A model generated the notes under the pieces. The model did not search any database and was not told where the DNA came from. It worked only from the letters and a program-made list of their open reading frames with translations. A stretch of DNA of 64,000 nt from Mycobacterium sp. GA-1285 (GTDB taxonomy: Bacteria; Actinomycetota; Actinomycetes; Mycobacteriales; Mycobacteriaceae), in NCBI RefSeq assembly GCF_001499905.1, contig NZ_LQIS01000008.1, positions 1 to 64,000 of the forward strand. Reading direction: 5' to 3'. The translations under genes were made by a program, and so were the position numbers. Of the stretch, positions 43,834-51,982 are shown piece after piece (position 1 is the first letter of the stretch; every line of letters begins with the position of its first letter).

Positions 43834-44566
43834 CGGACCGCTGCTGGGCGACGGTCGCCATCGCCAGCTCCAACGGGTGGAAGGCGGCCAGCTGTGCGGC
43901 CTCAACCGAGTTGATCAGGCGCTTGGTCATCTCCACCGCCGCCGAATCAGCCTGTGCGAGTTCGTCGAGGATGGCGAGCGCACGGTCGACGGCGCTGCCG
44001 GGCTCGGCGAGGTCGGTGACGAGGTCGGCGTCTGCGGCGTTGGGCGCCCGAAGCCGGTTCCCGCGCAGCAGCAATGCGGCGGCACGCTGCCTGCCGAGTT
44101 GATGGGTCAGCCGCCAGGCCAGGCCGCCGTCCGGAACGACGGCACGCGCGACGAACGGAGCGCTGAAGAAGGCGTCGGACGCGGCGACGATGAAATCACA
44201 TGACAGCGCCAGGCTCCACCCGAGGCCCACCGCGGCGCCCTCCACGGCGGCTACGGTCGGCACCGGAACGGCCTTGAGCTGATCCATGACTCGCTGTGCA
44301 TGCTCGACCCGGCCCGCGGGCCCGAGCGGACCCGCACCGTGCGCCGGACCGCTCTTCAAATCCCCGCCGGCACAGAAGAATCCGGCTGCGCCGGCCAGCA
44401 CGACGCCACGTACATCGGGGTCGGTAGCCACCGACGTCAGCTGCTCGGACAACTCGGTCCACGACTCGTAACGCAATGCGTTGCGCTGCGCCGGGCGGTT
44501 CAGCAACAGCAGCCCGACGGCGCCTCTATCCTCGCGTACCACCAGCGGTGTGCTGCTATCGGACAT
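43805..44566 (-). CDS. Enoyl-CoA hydratase/isomerase (crotonase)
   Basis: This 253-residue crotonase has VGLLLLNRPAQRNAL, LAGAAGFFCAGGDL and AVEGAAVGLGWSLALSCDFIVAASDAFFSAPFVARAVVPDGG. It is the last of three consecutive crotonases; the second ends four bases before this ATG. A segment like FVARAVVPDGG usually marks isomerases with one acidic residue rather than two-Glu hydratases. Its 3' end overlaps the convergent dehydrogenase. Confidence 0.85.
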   Translation of the reverse strand: MSDSSTPLVVREDRGAVGLLLLNRPAQRNALRYESWTELSEQLTSVATDPDVRGVVLAGAAGFFCAGGDLKSGPAHGAGPLGPAGRVEHAQRVMDQLKAVPVPTVAAVEGAAVGLGWSLALSCDFIVAASDAFFSAPFVARAVVPDGGLAWRLTHQLGRQRAAALLLRGNRLRAPNAADADLVTDLAEPGSAVDRALAILDELAQADSAAVEMTKRLINSVEAAQLAAFHPLELAMATVAQQRSASAAARDQW

Positions 44567-44570
44567 CAAG

Positions 44571-45368
44571 TCACCGATTGAGAAACTTGTCGATCGCGGC
44601 CCGGTGCTCTTCGGTGGTGAAACACTCCGTTTCCGCGGAGATCCCGTAGTCCAGAATAGCCGTCACCGCGCGCTCGGCGTGCAGGTTCAACGTCCGCTTG
44701 GTGTCCTGGACCGCACGCGGGGGCAGGGCCGCCAGCCGGTGCGCCAGCGCAAACCCCTCCTGCTTGATCGACTCGTGCGGCACCACCCGGTTGGCCAACC
44801 CGAGCTCGACGGCCTTGGCCGCCGGAATGCGTTCACCCAGCAGGAGGTATTCCTTCGCCTTCATCAGGCTCATCATCAGCGGCCAGAGCACCGAGCCACC
44901 ATCACCGGCGACCAGTCCACTGGCGACGTGGGTGTCGGCCAGGAACGCCCGGTCGGACATCAAGGTGATGTCACACAAAACCGCTATGCTGCAACCGAAT
45001 CCGACCGCTGGACCGTTCACGGCGGCCACGATCGGCAGCTGAAAATCGACCATGTCCCGCACGATCCGGCGGGCGTCGCGCATCCCCTCGCGACGGGTGA
45101 CCGGATTGTTGACATGCGTCTCCAGCCACTCCACCAGGTTGCCGCCCGCCGAGAAGTAGTCACCCGTGCCGGTGATGAGCACGGCACGGGCCTCGGAGTC
45201 CTCGCCCAGCGTGGTCCACAGCCGGGCGAACGCGCCATGCATCGCGTTGTTGACCGCATTGGCATCACCGGGGTTGTTCAGTGTGACTATCCGGACGGGA
45301 CCGTCACTGGCGACGAGGATTTCATCACATCCAGTGAGTTCAGAAGAGCCGATCGGCAGATCTGTCAA
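44571..45368 (-). CDS. Enoyl-CoA hydratase/isomerase (crotonase)
   Basis: This 265-residue crotonase has VRIVTLNNPGDANAV, LITGTGDYFSAGGNL and AVNGPAVGFGCSIAVLCDITLMSDRAFLADTHVASGLVAGDGG. The start is TTG 45368, with AAAGGAA nine bases upstream. It follows the first crotonase gene by six bases and precedes the third by four. The three are different enough to act on different intermediates or as hydratase, isomerase and hydrolase. Confidence 0.85.
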   Translation of the reverse strand: MTDLPIGSSELTGCDEILVASDGPVRIVTLNNPGDANAVNNAMHGAFARLWTTLGEDSEARAVLITGTGDYFSAGGNLVEWLETHVNNPVTRREGMRDARRIVRDMVDFQLPIVAAVNGPAVGFGCSIAVLCDITLMSDRAFLADTHVASGLVAGDGGSVLWPLMMSLMKAKEYLLLGERIPAAKAVELGLANRVVPHESIKQEGFALAHRLAALPPRAVQDTKRTLNLHAERAVTAILDYGISAETECFTTEEHRAAIDKFLNR

Positions 45369-45374
45369 CGGCAG

Positions 45375-46229
45375 CTATTCCTTTCCGGAGTCAGACGGCA
45401 TCCACGCCGACCGACGGGTCTGCACGAACGCGTCGCGGTCGGAGTCGATCGACCACCGCGGCGAACGCTTTTCGAGGAAGGCGGAGAACGCCTCGATCTG
45501 CTCGGAGGTTCCGATCGACGACCAGTAGCCGCTGACGTCGACCGCGGGCAGGGCACGTGCCATCTCGCGCTTCATCGCCGCGCGCGCTGCGGGGCCGGTG
45601 TTGCGGACCCGGTCCAGTAGCGCCTGTGTCTCTGCGGCCAGGCTGTCGTGGGGCACGACCGTGCCGACCAGCCCGTAACGCTCGGCGTCGACGGCGTCGA
45701 GCCAGTCGTTTCCATAGATCATGTGATTGGCGCGCAACGTTCCGATGCGCTGCGGAAGGCGCGCGGCGACGTACGCCTCGTAGACGCCGCGGGTCAGGTC
45801 GGGGACCCGCAGTCGGGCCCGGTCCGACGCGATCACGAGGTCGGCGAACAGCGTCATCACCAGGCCGCCGCCCATCGCGATGCCGTTGACCGCGCACACC
45901 ACGATCTTGGGGATCTTGCCGAGCACTTCGAAAGGCGTCGCGTCGTACGCCTCGGTGAACGCATCCCAGTCACGATCGGGGTTCCCCACCGCATTCATGT
46001 CACCGCCGGCGCAGAACACGTCGTCGGTTCCGGTGATCACCAGGAACTGCAGCGCTCGTTCATCCGCGACGATCATCGCAGCCCGCTTGATCCCGTGGTA
46101 ACCGTCGGCGGTGACCGCGTTGCGCTTCTCCGGACGATTGATGGTGACGGTCAGTGTGTCGCCGACGATTTCGCCGATCAGCTCTGGCGCACCCAGATCG
46201 ACGCTCAGCGACTCGGGCAGCCCGGTCAT
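45375..46229 (-). CDS. Enoyl-CoA hydratase/isomerase (crotonase)
   Basis: This 284-residue crotonase has TLTVTINRPEKRNAVT, VITGTDDVFCAGGDM and AVNGIAMGGGLVMTLFADLVIASDRARLRVPDLTRGVYEA. It is first of the three crotonases. Its ATG overlaps the lipoyl-domain stop as ATGA, so it is coupled to the E1/lipoyl pair. A tail after about residue 250 (RWSIDSDRDAFVQTRRSAW) is longer than usual. Confidence 0.85.
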   Translation of the reverse strand: MTGLPESLSVDLGAPELIGEIVGDTLTVTINRPEKRNAVTADGYHGIKRAAMIVADERALQFLVITGTDDVFCAGGDMNAVGNPDRDWDAFTEAYDATPFEVLGKIPKIVVCAVNGIAMGGGLVMTLFADLVIASDRARLRVPDLTRGVYEAYVAARLPQRIGTLRANHMIYGNDWLDAVDAERYGLVGTVVPHDSLAAETQALLDRVRNTGPAARAAMKREMARALPAVDVSGYWSSIGTSEQIEAFSAFLEKRSPRWSIDSDRDAFVQTRRSAWMPSDSGKE

Positions 46230-46453
46230 GCGATCACGGCAACGAGTTCGCCGACGCTGTAGGTGCGGCCGACCTCGACCTTCCAGGTCACCACACCGGA
46301 CACCGGGGCCTCGATATCCATTTCCACCTTGTCGGTGGCGATTGCGTACAGCGGCTCACCCTCGGTGACCGTTCCGCCGTCGGGGACGTGAATCTCGGTC
46401 AGTTCGGCTTCCGTAATTGCGTCGCCCGGCTTGGGAATTCGTATCTCGGTCAC
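46226..46453 (-). CDS. Stand-alone lipoyl domain protein
   Basis: This 75-residue protein is a complete lipoyl domain: EAELTEIHVPDGGTVTEGEPLYAIATDKVEMDIEAPVSGVV, with the lipoyl-lysine Lys42 in T-D-K-V-E-M. There is no subunit-binding or acyltransferase domain. The DKVEMDI motif is that of lipoyl rather than biotin carriers (AMKM). It is coupled by a GTGA overlap to the fused E1 and by ATGA to a crotonase gene. It would carry the acyl group made by E1, but the E2 catalytic partner and E3 are absent from the window. Confidence 0.88.
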   Translation of the reverse strand: MTEIRIPKPGDAITEAELTEIHVPDGGTVTEGEPLYAIATDKVEMDIEAPVSGVVTWKVEVGRTYSVGELVAVIA

Positions 46454-48471
46454 ATGATCCTCCTGACGGCGTCGCTGAGCTTCCCGGCGTCGGGGCGGCA
46501 GGCCGCCTCCAACGTCGCGGCCCGCGGAACCGGGGTATAGGTGCCCGCCACGCGCTGGATCGGCGCCACGAGCTCACCGAAGAGCTCGGTGCCGACGGCG
46601 GCGGCGATCTCGGCGCCGGGGCCGCAGAAGCCGACCGATTCATGCGCGACGACAAGGCGTTTGGTCTTGCGCACCGAGTCCAGAACGGCTTGGAGGTCCA
46701 GCGGGACGAGGGTCCGCAGATCGACGACTTCGACCGAAATGCCCTCGCCTTCCAGTGTGGTCGCCGCCTCCAGGGCCGCGTGCACCATCACGCCGTACGT
46801 GCAGATGGTGACGTCGCTACCGGCGCGCTTGACATCGGCCTGTCCGAGCGGAATGACGTAGTCGGCCACCGGAACCGGCCCCTTGCCGCCGCCGTAGTAG
46901 AGCTTCATCGATTCGATGAACAGGCACGGGTCGTCTTCCCGCAGGCACGCATTGAGCAGACCTGCGGCGTCCGCTGCGGTGCTGGGCCAGACGACCTTGA
47001 GCCCCGGGGTGTGCATCGCCCAGGCCTCGACGGCTTGCGAATGCTGGGGGCCGGCACCGGTTCCCACCATTGTCCGGATCACCAACGGCGCGCCTCGACG
47101 GCCGCCGGACATGTAGCGGACCTTCGCCGCGTGGTTGGCGATTTGGTCCATCGCCACACCGAGGAAATCCATGAACATCAACTCCGCGACCGGGCGCAGA
47201 CCGGCGAGCGATGCGCCGAGGGCGGCCCCGATGATCGACGACTCCGCGATCGGGGTGTCGCGCACCCGCTGCTCGCCGTACTTGGCCGAGAGCCCCGCGG
47301 TGATCTTGAACATGCCGCCGCCGGAGCGATCGCCGATGTCCTCGCCCAGCAGGATGATCGAGTCGTCGGCGGCCATCGCTCGGTCGAGGGTGCGATGAAT
47401 CGCCTGCACCAGCCCGAGGTCCTCGGTCTCACCGTCGGGCAGCGACATACGCGCCGTTGTGCCCGCGGCCAACTCAAACCCGTTGTCCGCGAACACATCG
47501 CGCGTGAGTTCCTCGGTGTCGAGTGACTCGGCGTCGCGGGCGGCGGCGAACGCGGATTCGATCTCATCCGACACTTGGGCGTCGATCCGATCGAGGTCGT
47601 CGGCGGTGGCGATCCCCTCGTCGACCAGTCGCCGCCGGTAGCGATCGAACGGCGGGTCGGCGCGTTTGGCCGCCAGCTCGTCGGGATCGGCGTAGGCCAT
47701 GCCGTCACCGAAGTAGTGGCCCTGCAGCCGGTAGGCGACCGCCTCGACGAACGTGGGACCGTCGCCCGATCGTGCGCGCGCGACCGCCTCTGACACGGCA
47801 CCGTGCACGGCTTGCGGATCGGTGCCGTCGACCGTGATGCCCGGCATGTCGTATCCGGCGGCCCGGTCCGACAGCCTGGCGGTCCGGGTGTACCGCGACA
47901 TCGCCGTGCACTCCGCCCACGCGTTGTTCTGGCAGAAGAACACCACCGGCAGGGACCACAGCGCCGCCATGTTCATCGCCTCGTGCACGTAGCCGATGCT
48001 GGTCGCGCCGTCGCCGAAGCTGACCAATACCACCTGCCCGGTGCCGCGGACCGACGCGGCCAGTGCGATGCCGTTCGCGATCAGCGGACCCGCCCCCACG
48101 ATGCCCGTCGTCCACGCGATGCCGTGGTCGGGATCGGAGATTCCCATGGCACCGGCCTTACCTCGAGACAGCCCGGTGTTTCGACCGAGGATCTCGCCGA
48201 AATAGCCGGCCAGGTCGATGCCCTTGGCGACGACATCGCCCAGGCCCCGGTAGGTGCTGACGAGCTGATCGGTGTCGGACAGCGCCAGCGCGGCACCGGC
48301 CGACATCGCCTCCTGACCGTCGACCGGCCAATAGCTCATCGCGATCTCACCTGAAGACAGACCTTTTCGGACCCGTTGATCGGCGTGATGCACCTTGCTC
48401 ATCAGGCGGTACAACTCGATCGCGCGATCATTGGTCGATGACTGTGCCTCGGTGTCCAACTGGGTGGCCAT
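46450..48471 (-). CDS. Fused alpha-beta 2-oxoacid dehydrogenase E1
   Basis: This 673-residue protein joins an E1-alpha half (YRGLGDVVAKG, GDGATSIGYVHEAMNMAALWSLPVVFFCQNN as the TPP-Mg motif with GDG at 153-155 and NN at 182-183, then YRLQGHYFGD) to an E1-beta half from about residue 350 (LGEDIGDRSGGGMFKITAGL, DTPIAESSIIGAALGASLAG, MVGTGAGPQHSQ). It should decarboxylate a 2-oxoacid, or act on acetoin-like substrates, and reduce a lipoyl domain. ATG 48471 has AAGGAG five bases upstream. The gene leads a unit with a lipoyl domain and three crotonases. Confidence 0.9.
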   Translation of the reverse strand: MATQLDTEAQSSTNDRAIELYRLMSKVHHADQRVRKGLSSGEIAMSYWPVDGQEAMSAGAALALSDTDQLVSTYRGLGDVVAKGIDLAGYFGEILGRNTGLSRGKAGAMGISDPDHGIAWTTGIVGAGPLIANGIALAASVRGTGQVVLVSFGDGATSIGYVHEAMNMAALWSLPVVFFCQNNAWAECTAMSRYTRTARLSDRAAGYDMPGITVDGTDPQAVHGAVSEAVARARSGDGPTFVEAVAYRLQGHYFGDGMAYADPDELAAKRADPPFDRYRRRLVDEGIATADDLDRIDAQVSDEIESAFAAARDAESLDTEELTRDVFADNGFELAAGTTARMSLPDGETEDLGLVQAIHRTLDRAMAADDSIILLGEDIGDRSGGGMFKITAGLSAKYGEQRVRDTPIAESSIIGAALGASLAGLRPVAELMFMDFLGVAMDQIANHAAKVRYMSGGRRGAPLVIRTMVGTGAGPQHSQAVEAWAMHTPGLKVVWPSTAADAAGLLNACLREDDPCLFIESMKLYYGGGKGPVPVADYVIPLGQADVKRAGSDVTICTYGVMVHAALEAATTLEGEGISVEVVDLRTLVPLDLQAVLDSVRKTKRLVVAHESVGFCGPGAEIAAAVGTELFGELVAPIQRVAGTYTPVPRAATLEAACRPDAGKLSDAVRRIM

Positions 48472-48526
48472 TGAATCTCCTTGCCCGCGCACTTCGGCTG
48501 CGGCGATTCTACAACATGACGAAATA

Positions 48527-48539
48527 TGTTCAGTCGTTC
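48527..48539. promoter_or_regulatory. TGTTC-repeat element upstream of the E1 unit
   Basis: TGTTC-AGT-CGTTC on the + strand, one mismatch. GAC seven bases upstream keeps the GAAC-N7-GTTC arrangement partly. It overlaps the end of the SnoaL gene at 48530 and lies 56 bases from the E1 start. Confidence 0.5.
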
Positions 48540-48931
48540 CGTTTTATGACGCCTTTCAGTTGTTCAGCGAACAGCATTCGGTCGAAATAACATCTCTCCA
48601 AGATCAGCCCGGCGCCGTCGAAACCGAAGACATTCATGCTGAGCGTGTCGAAGTCGGCACCGGGGCAGGTCGTCCTCGTCTCCACCGCCAGGCCGTCGGG
48701 ACCGTGGTAGATGGCCTCCGCCGAGTAGTGCAGCCACGGCAGCTCCTCCCACTGCCGCAGGATCATCTTCCGGACGGCGGTGTCACCGTCGTAAACGGTT
48801 GCACTGGGCACAATTTCGTATCGCGGGTGGGCGAAGGTGGCCATGACCGCCTCAAGATCGCGAGCGTTCTCGCCTGCGACGTGGCGCAGCACGATCTCTT
48901 CGCGGATTCGCCGCACGTCGGCGCTGTTCAT
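48530..48931 (-). CDS. SnoaL-like protein
   Basis: This 133-residue protein has VRRIREEIVLRHVAGENARDLEAVMATFAHPRYEIVPSATVYDGDTAVRKMI and ends LILERCYFDRMLFAEQLKGVIKRND. The pattern is SnoaL/ketosteroid-isomerase-like. ATG 48931 overlaps the DUF35 stop as ATGA, making it the last of a five-gene unit with LLM, acyl-CoA synthetase, Ltp and OB-fold genes. The ORF to 49225 runs inside the DUF35 gene and is not used. Confidence 0.78.
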   Translation of the reverse strand: MNSADVRRIREEIVLRHVAGENARDLEAVMATFAHPRYEIVPSATVYDGDTAVRKMILRQWEELPWLHYSAEAIYHGPDGLAVETRTTCPGADFDTLSMNVFGFDGAGLILERCYFDRMLFAEQLKGVIKRND

Positions 48932-49323
48932 CGGGGCTCGAACACCGGAAGGTTGCGCCCGTCGTCGAGCGGCATCCAGGCGACGGACACGTCGTCGCCC
49001 ACCGACGGCGGTGATCCGAACACGTTCGACATGATCCGAGCACCTTCGTCCAGGTCGACCAGGACGACCGAGTACGGCACCCGGTCGGCAAACGCCGGAT
49101 GCGCGGCGCGGTGGTGCACGCTGACCGCGTGGACGACGCCCTGCCCGCTCAGCTGTTCCCACTGCAGCGAGAACTCTCCGCAGTGCGGGCACACATGCCG
49201 GGGGTACCAGACCAGGTGACGGCACTCTGCGCAGCGCTGCATGATCAGTTGGTGCTTACGGGTCGCGTCCCAGAACGGCGCCGAAACCGTGCTGGGTTCG
49301 GGCACCGGCATTCCGTTGCTCAC
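48928..49323 (-). CDS. DUF35 OB-fold protein with zinc ribbon
   Basis: This 131-residue protein has APFWDATRKHQLIMQRC, the four-Cys ribbon CAECRHLVWYPRHVCPHC, and an OB fold GQGVVHAVSVHHRAAHPAF...YSVVLVDLDEGARIMSNV. All four zinc cysteines are kept, unlike the protein at 9405. GTG 49323 overlaps the Ltp stop (GTGA), so the OB-fold/Ltp pair is translated together as in the other units. It probably presents acyl-CoA to the Ltp. Confidence 0.87.
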   Translation of the reverse strand: MSNGMPVPEPSTVSAPFWDATRKHQLIMQRCAECRHLVWYPRHVCPHCGEFSLQWEQLSGQGVVHAVSVHHRAAHPAFADRVPYSVVLVDLDEGARIMSNVFGSPPSVGDDVSVAWMPLDDGRNLPVFEPR

Positions 49324-50492
49324 AGTGTCGCCTCCGTACCGAGAATTACCGTCGAGGTCGCGGACAACACGCCCCCGGTGCCGTGCGCAAGGGCGGTCTG
49401 GGCGTCGACCACCTGTCGGTCGCCGCATTCGCCGCGAAGCTGGCGGGTCGCCTCGGCCAGCAGGAACGCGCCGAACGCCCCCGGATGCGTGTAGGCGAGC
49501 CCTCCCCCGCTGGTCTGGCCGGGCAGCGCGCCGCCGGGCGCGAGCACCCCCTCCCCGACGAACGGCCCGCCCTCGCCCTTCTTGCAGAACCCGAGGTCCT
49601 CCAGCGCGAGCAGCACGGTGATGGTGAACGAGTCGTACAACTGCACGACGTCGATGTCGTCGGGACTCAGGCCCGCGGTGGCGAACGCCGCGCGACCCGA
49701 CACCGCACCCGGGGTGACGGTCAGGTCGGGCATCTGCGTGATCATCGCGTGCGATGCCGCCGAGGCCGCCCCCAACACGTAAACCGGCCTGCCGAGATCG
49801 CGAGCACGCGCGGCACTGGTGACCACGACCGCGGCGGCGCCGTCGGTGACCAGGCAACACTCCAGCTTGTGGATGGGTTCGGCGAGGTAGCCGGAATTCA
49901 AGACGTCGTCGACGGTGATCGGATCACGTTGATTGGCACGGGGATTGCGGGCCGCCCATGCCCGGGTGTCTACCGCAATCTGCGCGAGCTGTTCGGCGGT
50001 GGTCCCGTAGACCGCCATGTGCCGGCTGGCGGCAAGCGCGTACGCGCTGAGCGGCAGCATGACGCCGAACGGGGTCTCCCATTCCAGCCGTTCGGGTGTG
50101 GCGAACACCCCGAGACCCTTCTCGCCGCGCTTGCGGGCCGCCCGTGGGGTCGACGCGTAAACGATGACGACGGTCTCGGCGAGACCGGCGGCGATCGCGG
50201 CGGCGGCGTGTTCGATGTACAGCCCGTAGCTCGCGCCGCCGGTCTGTGTGGCGTCGGTGAATCTCGGGGTGATGCCGAGGTATTCGGCCAGTTCGACCGA
50301 GTGCATCAGGGTGCCGCCGGTGCATGTGCACAGGCCGTCCACGTCGCTGAGCGACAGGCCGGCGTCCGCGATCGCCGCACTGATCACGCGGGCCTCGAGC
50401 TCTCGTAGCGGTACGTCGATGACGCCGGACGACGACACCTCGTCGGCGACACCGACGATGGCAGCGGCACCGCGAATGTTGTTGTTATTCAC
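49320..50492 (-). CDS. Ltp-type thiolase homologue
   Basis: This 390-residue protein has AAAIVGVADEV, TQTGGASYGLYIEHAAAAIAAGLAE where a thiolase Cys would stand (here Gly/Ala), and SGGGLAYTHPGAFGAFLLAEATRQLRGE. THPGAFG replaces GHPxGA. It therefore resembles the lipid-transfer-protein branch more than ketothiolases. GTG 50492 overlaps the acyl-CoA synthetase stop as GTGA. The DUF35 gene follows. Together they are the third Ltp/OB-fold pair in the window. Confidence 0.82.
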   Translation of the reverse strand: MNNNNIRGAAAIVGVADEVSSSGVIDVPLRELEARVISAAIADAGLSLSDVDGLCTCTGGTLMHSVELAEYLGITPRFTDATQTGGASYGLYIEHAAAAIAAGLAETVVIVYASTPRAARKRGEKGLGVFATPERLEWETPFGVMLPLSAYALAASRHMAVYGTTAEQLAQIAVDTRAWAARNPRANQRDPITVDDVLNSGYLAEPIHKLECCLVTDGAAAVVVTSAARARDLGRPVYVLGAASAASHAMITQMPDLTVTPGAVSGRAAFATAGLSPDDIDVVQLYDSFTITVLLALEDLGFCKKGEGGPFVGEGVLAPGGALPGQTSGGGLAYTHPGAFGAFLLAEATRQLRGECGDRQVVDAQTALAHGTGGVLSATSTVILGTEATL

Positions 50493-51982
50493 GTCTGCTC
50501 CTGTCCGAACAGTTCACGCAGTGCGGGCTGGCTCACCTTCAGAGACGGGGTGCGCGGGAGTTCGTCGACCACCAACAACCGTGCAGGCATCTGATATCGG
50601 GTGAGCCGCTGACGAAGGTAACCCAGCAGTTCGTCGGGTTCGACATCCGCGCCGTCGGCGAGCTCCACCGCGGCGACCGGCACCGCACCCAGCCGCGCAT
50701 CCGGGAGTCCGGTGACGCCGGCGTCGCGCACCGCGGAATGGCTGCGCAATGCGTCGACGACGTCGGCCGGGGAGACCTTGAAGCCTCCGCGGATGATTGC
50801 GTCGTCGGTGCGCCCGTCGACGTAAAGGAAGCCGTCCTCGTCGAGGCGGCCGAGGTCCGTTGTGCGCACCCACCCGCCGCCGCGGGTGCGCACCTCGATC
50901 AGCCCCTGCGCTCCGATCGGCATCTGGTTGCCGTCATCCGGGGAGACGATGCGAACCTCGCGGCCACGCTGCGGGCGGCCGACGCTGCCGCGCTTGGTCT
51001 TTGCCCACTCGCGGTGCAGCGCCAGATTCCAGCCTGCGACGCCGCCGGCGAACTCGGTGGCCCCGTAGGACGGCAACACCGCGACGTCGTAACGGGCCTC
51101 GAAGGCTTCCTGTAGGTCGACCGGCAGCGGCGCCGTGCCGGAGGTGACGACCTGCACACTGGAGAAGACGTCCGGCGGCACCGCGGCGTCGAGCACCATC
51201 GCCAGCGCCGACGGCACCAGGCTGACCGCCTTCGGGCGGTGCCGCACGACGAGGTCGACGAACTCGTCCACCCGAAAGCGCTCCAGGAGCGCGATCCTGC
51301 GCCCCTCACAGATGTTCAGCAGGGTGCGGAACAGCCCGGACATGTGGACCAGCGGTGAGCTGATGATCGCTACACCCGACCGCAGCCGAACACGGCCGGC
51401 GTCGCCGGCGCCGTAGTGGGCTCCCGCCGCCTCCACAGTGTGCTCAAATGCCCTATAAGACAACGAAACCCGTTTCGGTGGGCCGGTGGTGCCGCTGGTG
51501 AGCATCTCGACCGCCACACCATCCTGCGCCGAACGGAACGGGCCCGGGCCGCGGCGCTCGAGCCCGGCGACTGTCTGCACCGAAGCCGGGTCGCTGGCCA
51601 CGTGAAGACCGAGCGCGCCCGTCACCGCTGTGACGACGGGCGGTCGCCGCCAGTCCGCGCCGAGTGCGATCACCGCGGGCAGCCGAAGCTCCTCGAGATC
51701 GGCGATCAACCGGGCGTCCCCACTGCCGGCATTGATGGTGACGACGCAGCCATTGACGAGCAGCACCCCGAGCAGCGCCGCCACCATGGCCGGATGGTTG
51801 CGCAAAATCAGACCGACCGGCGAACCGGCGCCCAACCCGGCGGCGGTCAACTGGCTTTCGACGGCAGTCGCGATGTCGGCAATCGTTTCCCAGTCGGTCC
51901 AGACTCCCCGGTACTCGATGGCTTCTGCCGCCGGATCCAGTGCCAGTACGGCACGGATCCGGGTCGGAAGCTGATGACTCAA
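50489..51982 (-). CDS. AMP-forming acyl-CoA synthetase
   Basis: This 497-residue enzyme has the P-loop MLTSGTTGPPKR, LPSYGATEF, TTDLGRLDEDGFLYVDGRTDDAIIRGGFKV and a C-terminal catalytic Lys in SLKV (usually TGKV). It adenylates a carboxylic acid and forms its CoA thioester. TTG 51982 overlaps the LLM stop as TTGA, so the start is set by coupling; the ORF to 52108 enters the LLM gene. It is the only synthetase in this unit and should load the acid used by the following Ltp/OB-fold pair. Confidence 0.87.
   Translation of the reverse strand: MSHQLPTRIRAVLALDPAAEAIEYRGVWTDWETIADIATAVESQLTAAGLGAGSPVGLILRNHPAMVAALLGVLLVNGCVVTINAGSGDARLIADLEELRLPAVIALGADWRRPPVVTAVTGALGLHVASDPASVQTVAGLERRGPGPFRSAQDGVAVEMLTSGTTGPPKRVSLSYRAFEHTVEAAGAHYGAGDAGRVRLRSGVAIISSPLVHMSGLFRTLLNICEGRRIALLERFRVDEFVDLVVRHRPKAVSLVPSALAMVLDAAVPPDVFSSVQVVTSGTAPLPVDLQEAFEARYDVAVLPSYGATEFAGGVAGWNLALHREWAKTKRGSVGRPQRGREVRIVSPDDGNQMPIGAQGLIEVRTRGGGWVRTTDLGRLDEDGFLYVDGRTDDAIIRGGFKVSPADVVDALRSHSAVRDAGVTGLPDARLGAVPVAAVELADGADVEPDELLGYLRQRLTRYQMPARLLVVDELPRTPSLKVSQPALRELFGQEQT

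Noticed and set aside
46226..46453. Biotin carrier domain
   Set aside because: The modified lysine is in T-D-K-V-E-M-D-I, the lipoyl motif, not A-M-K-M.
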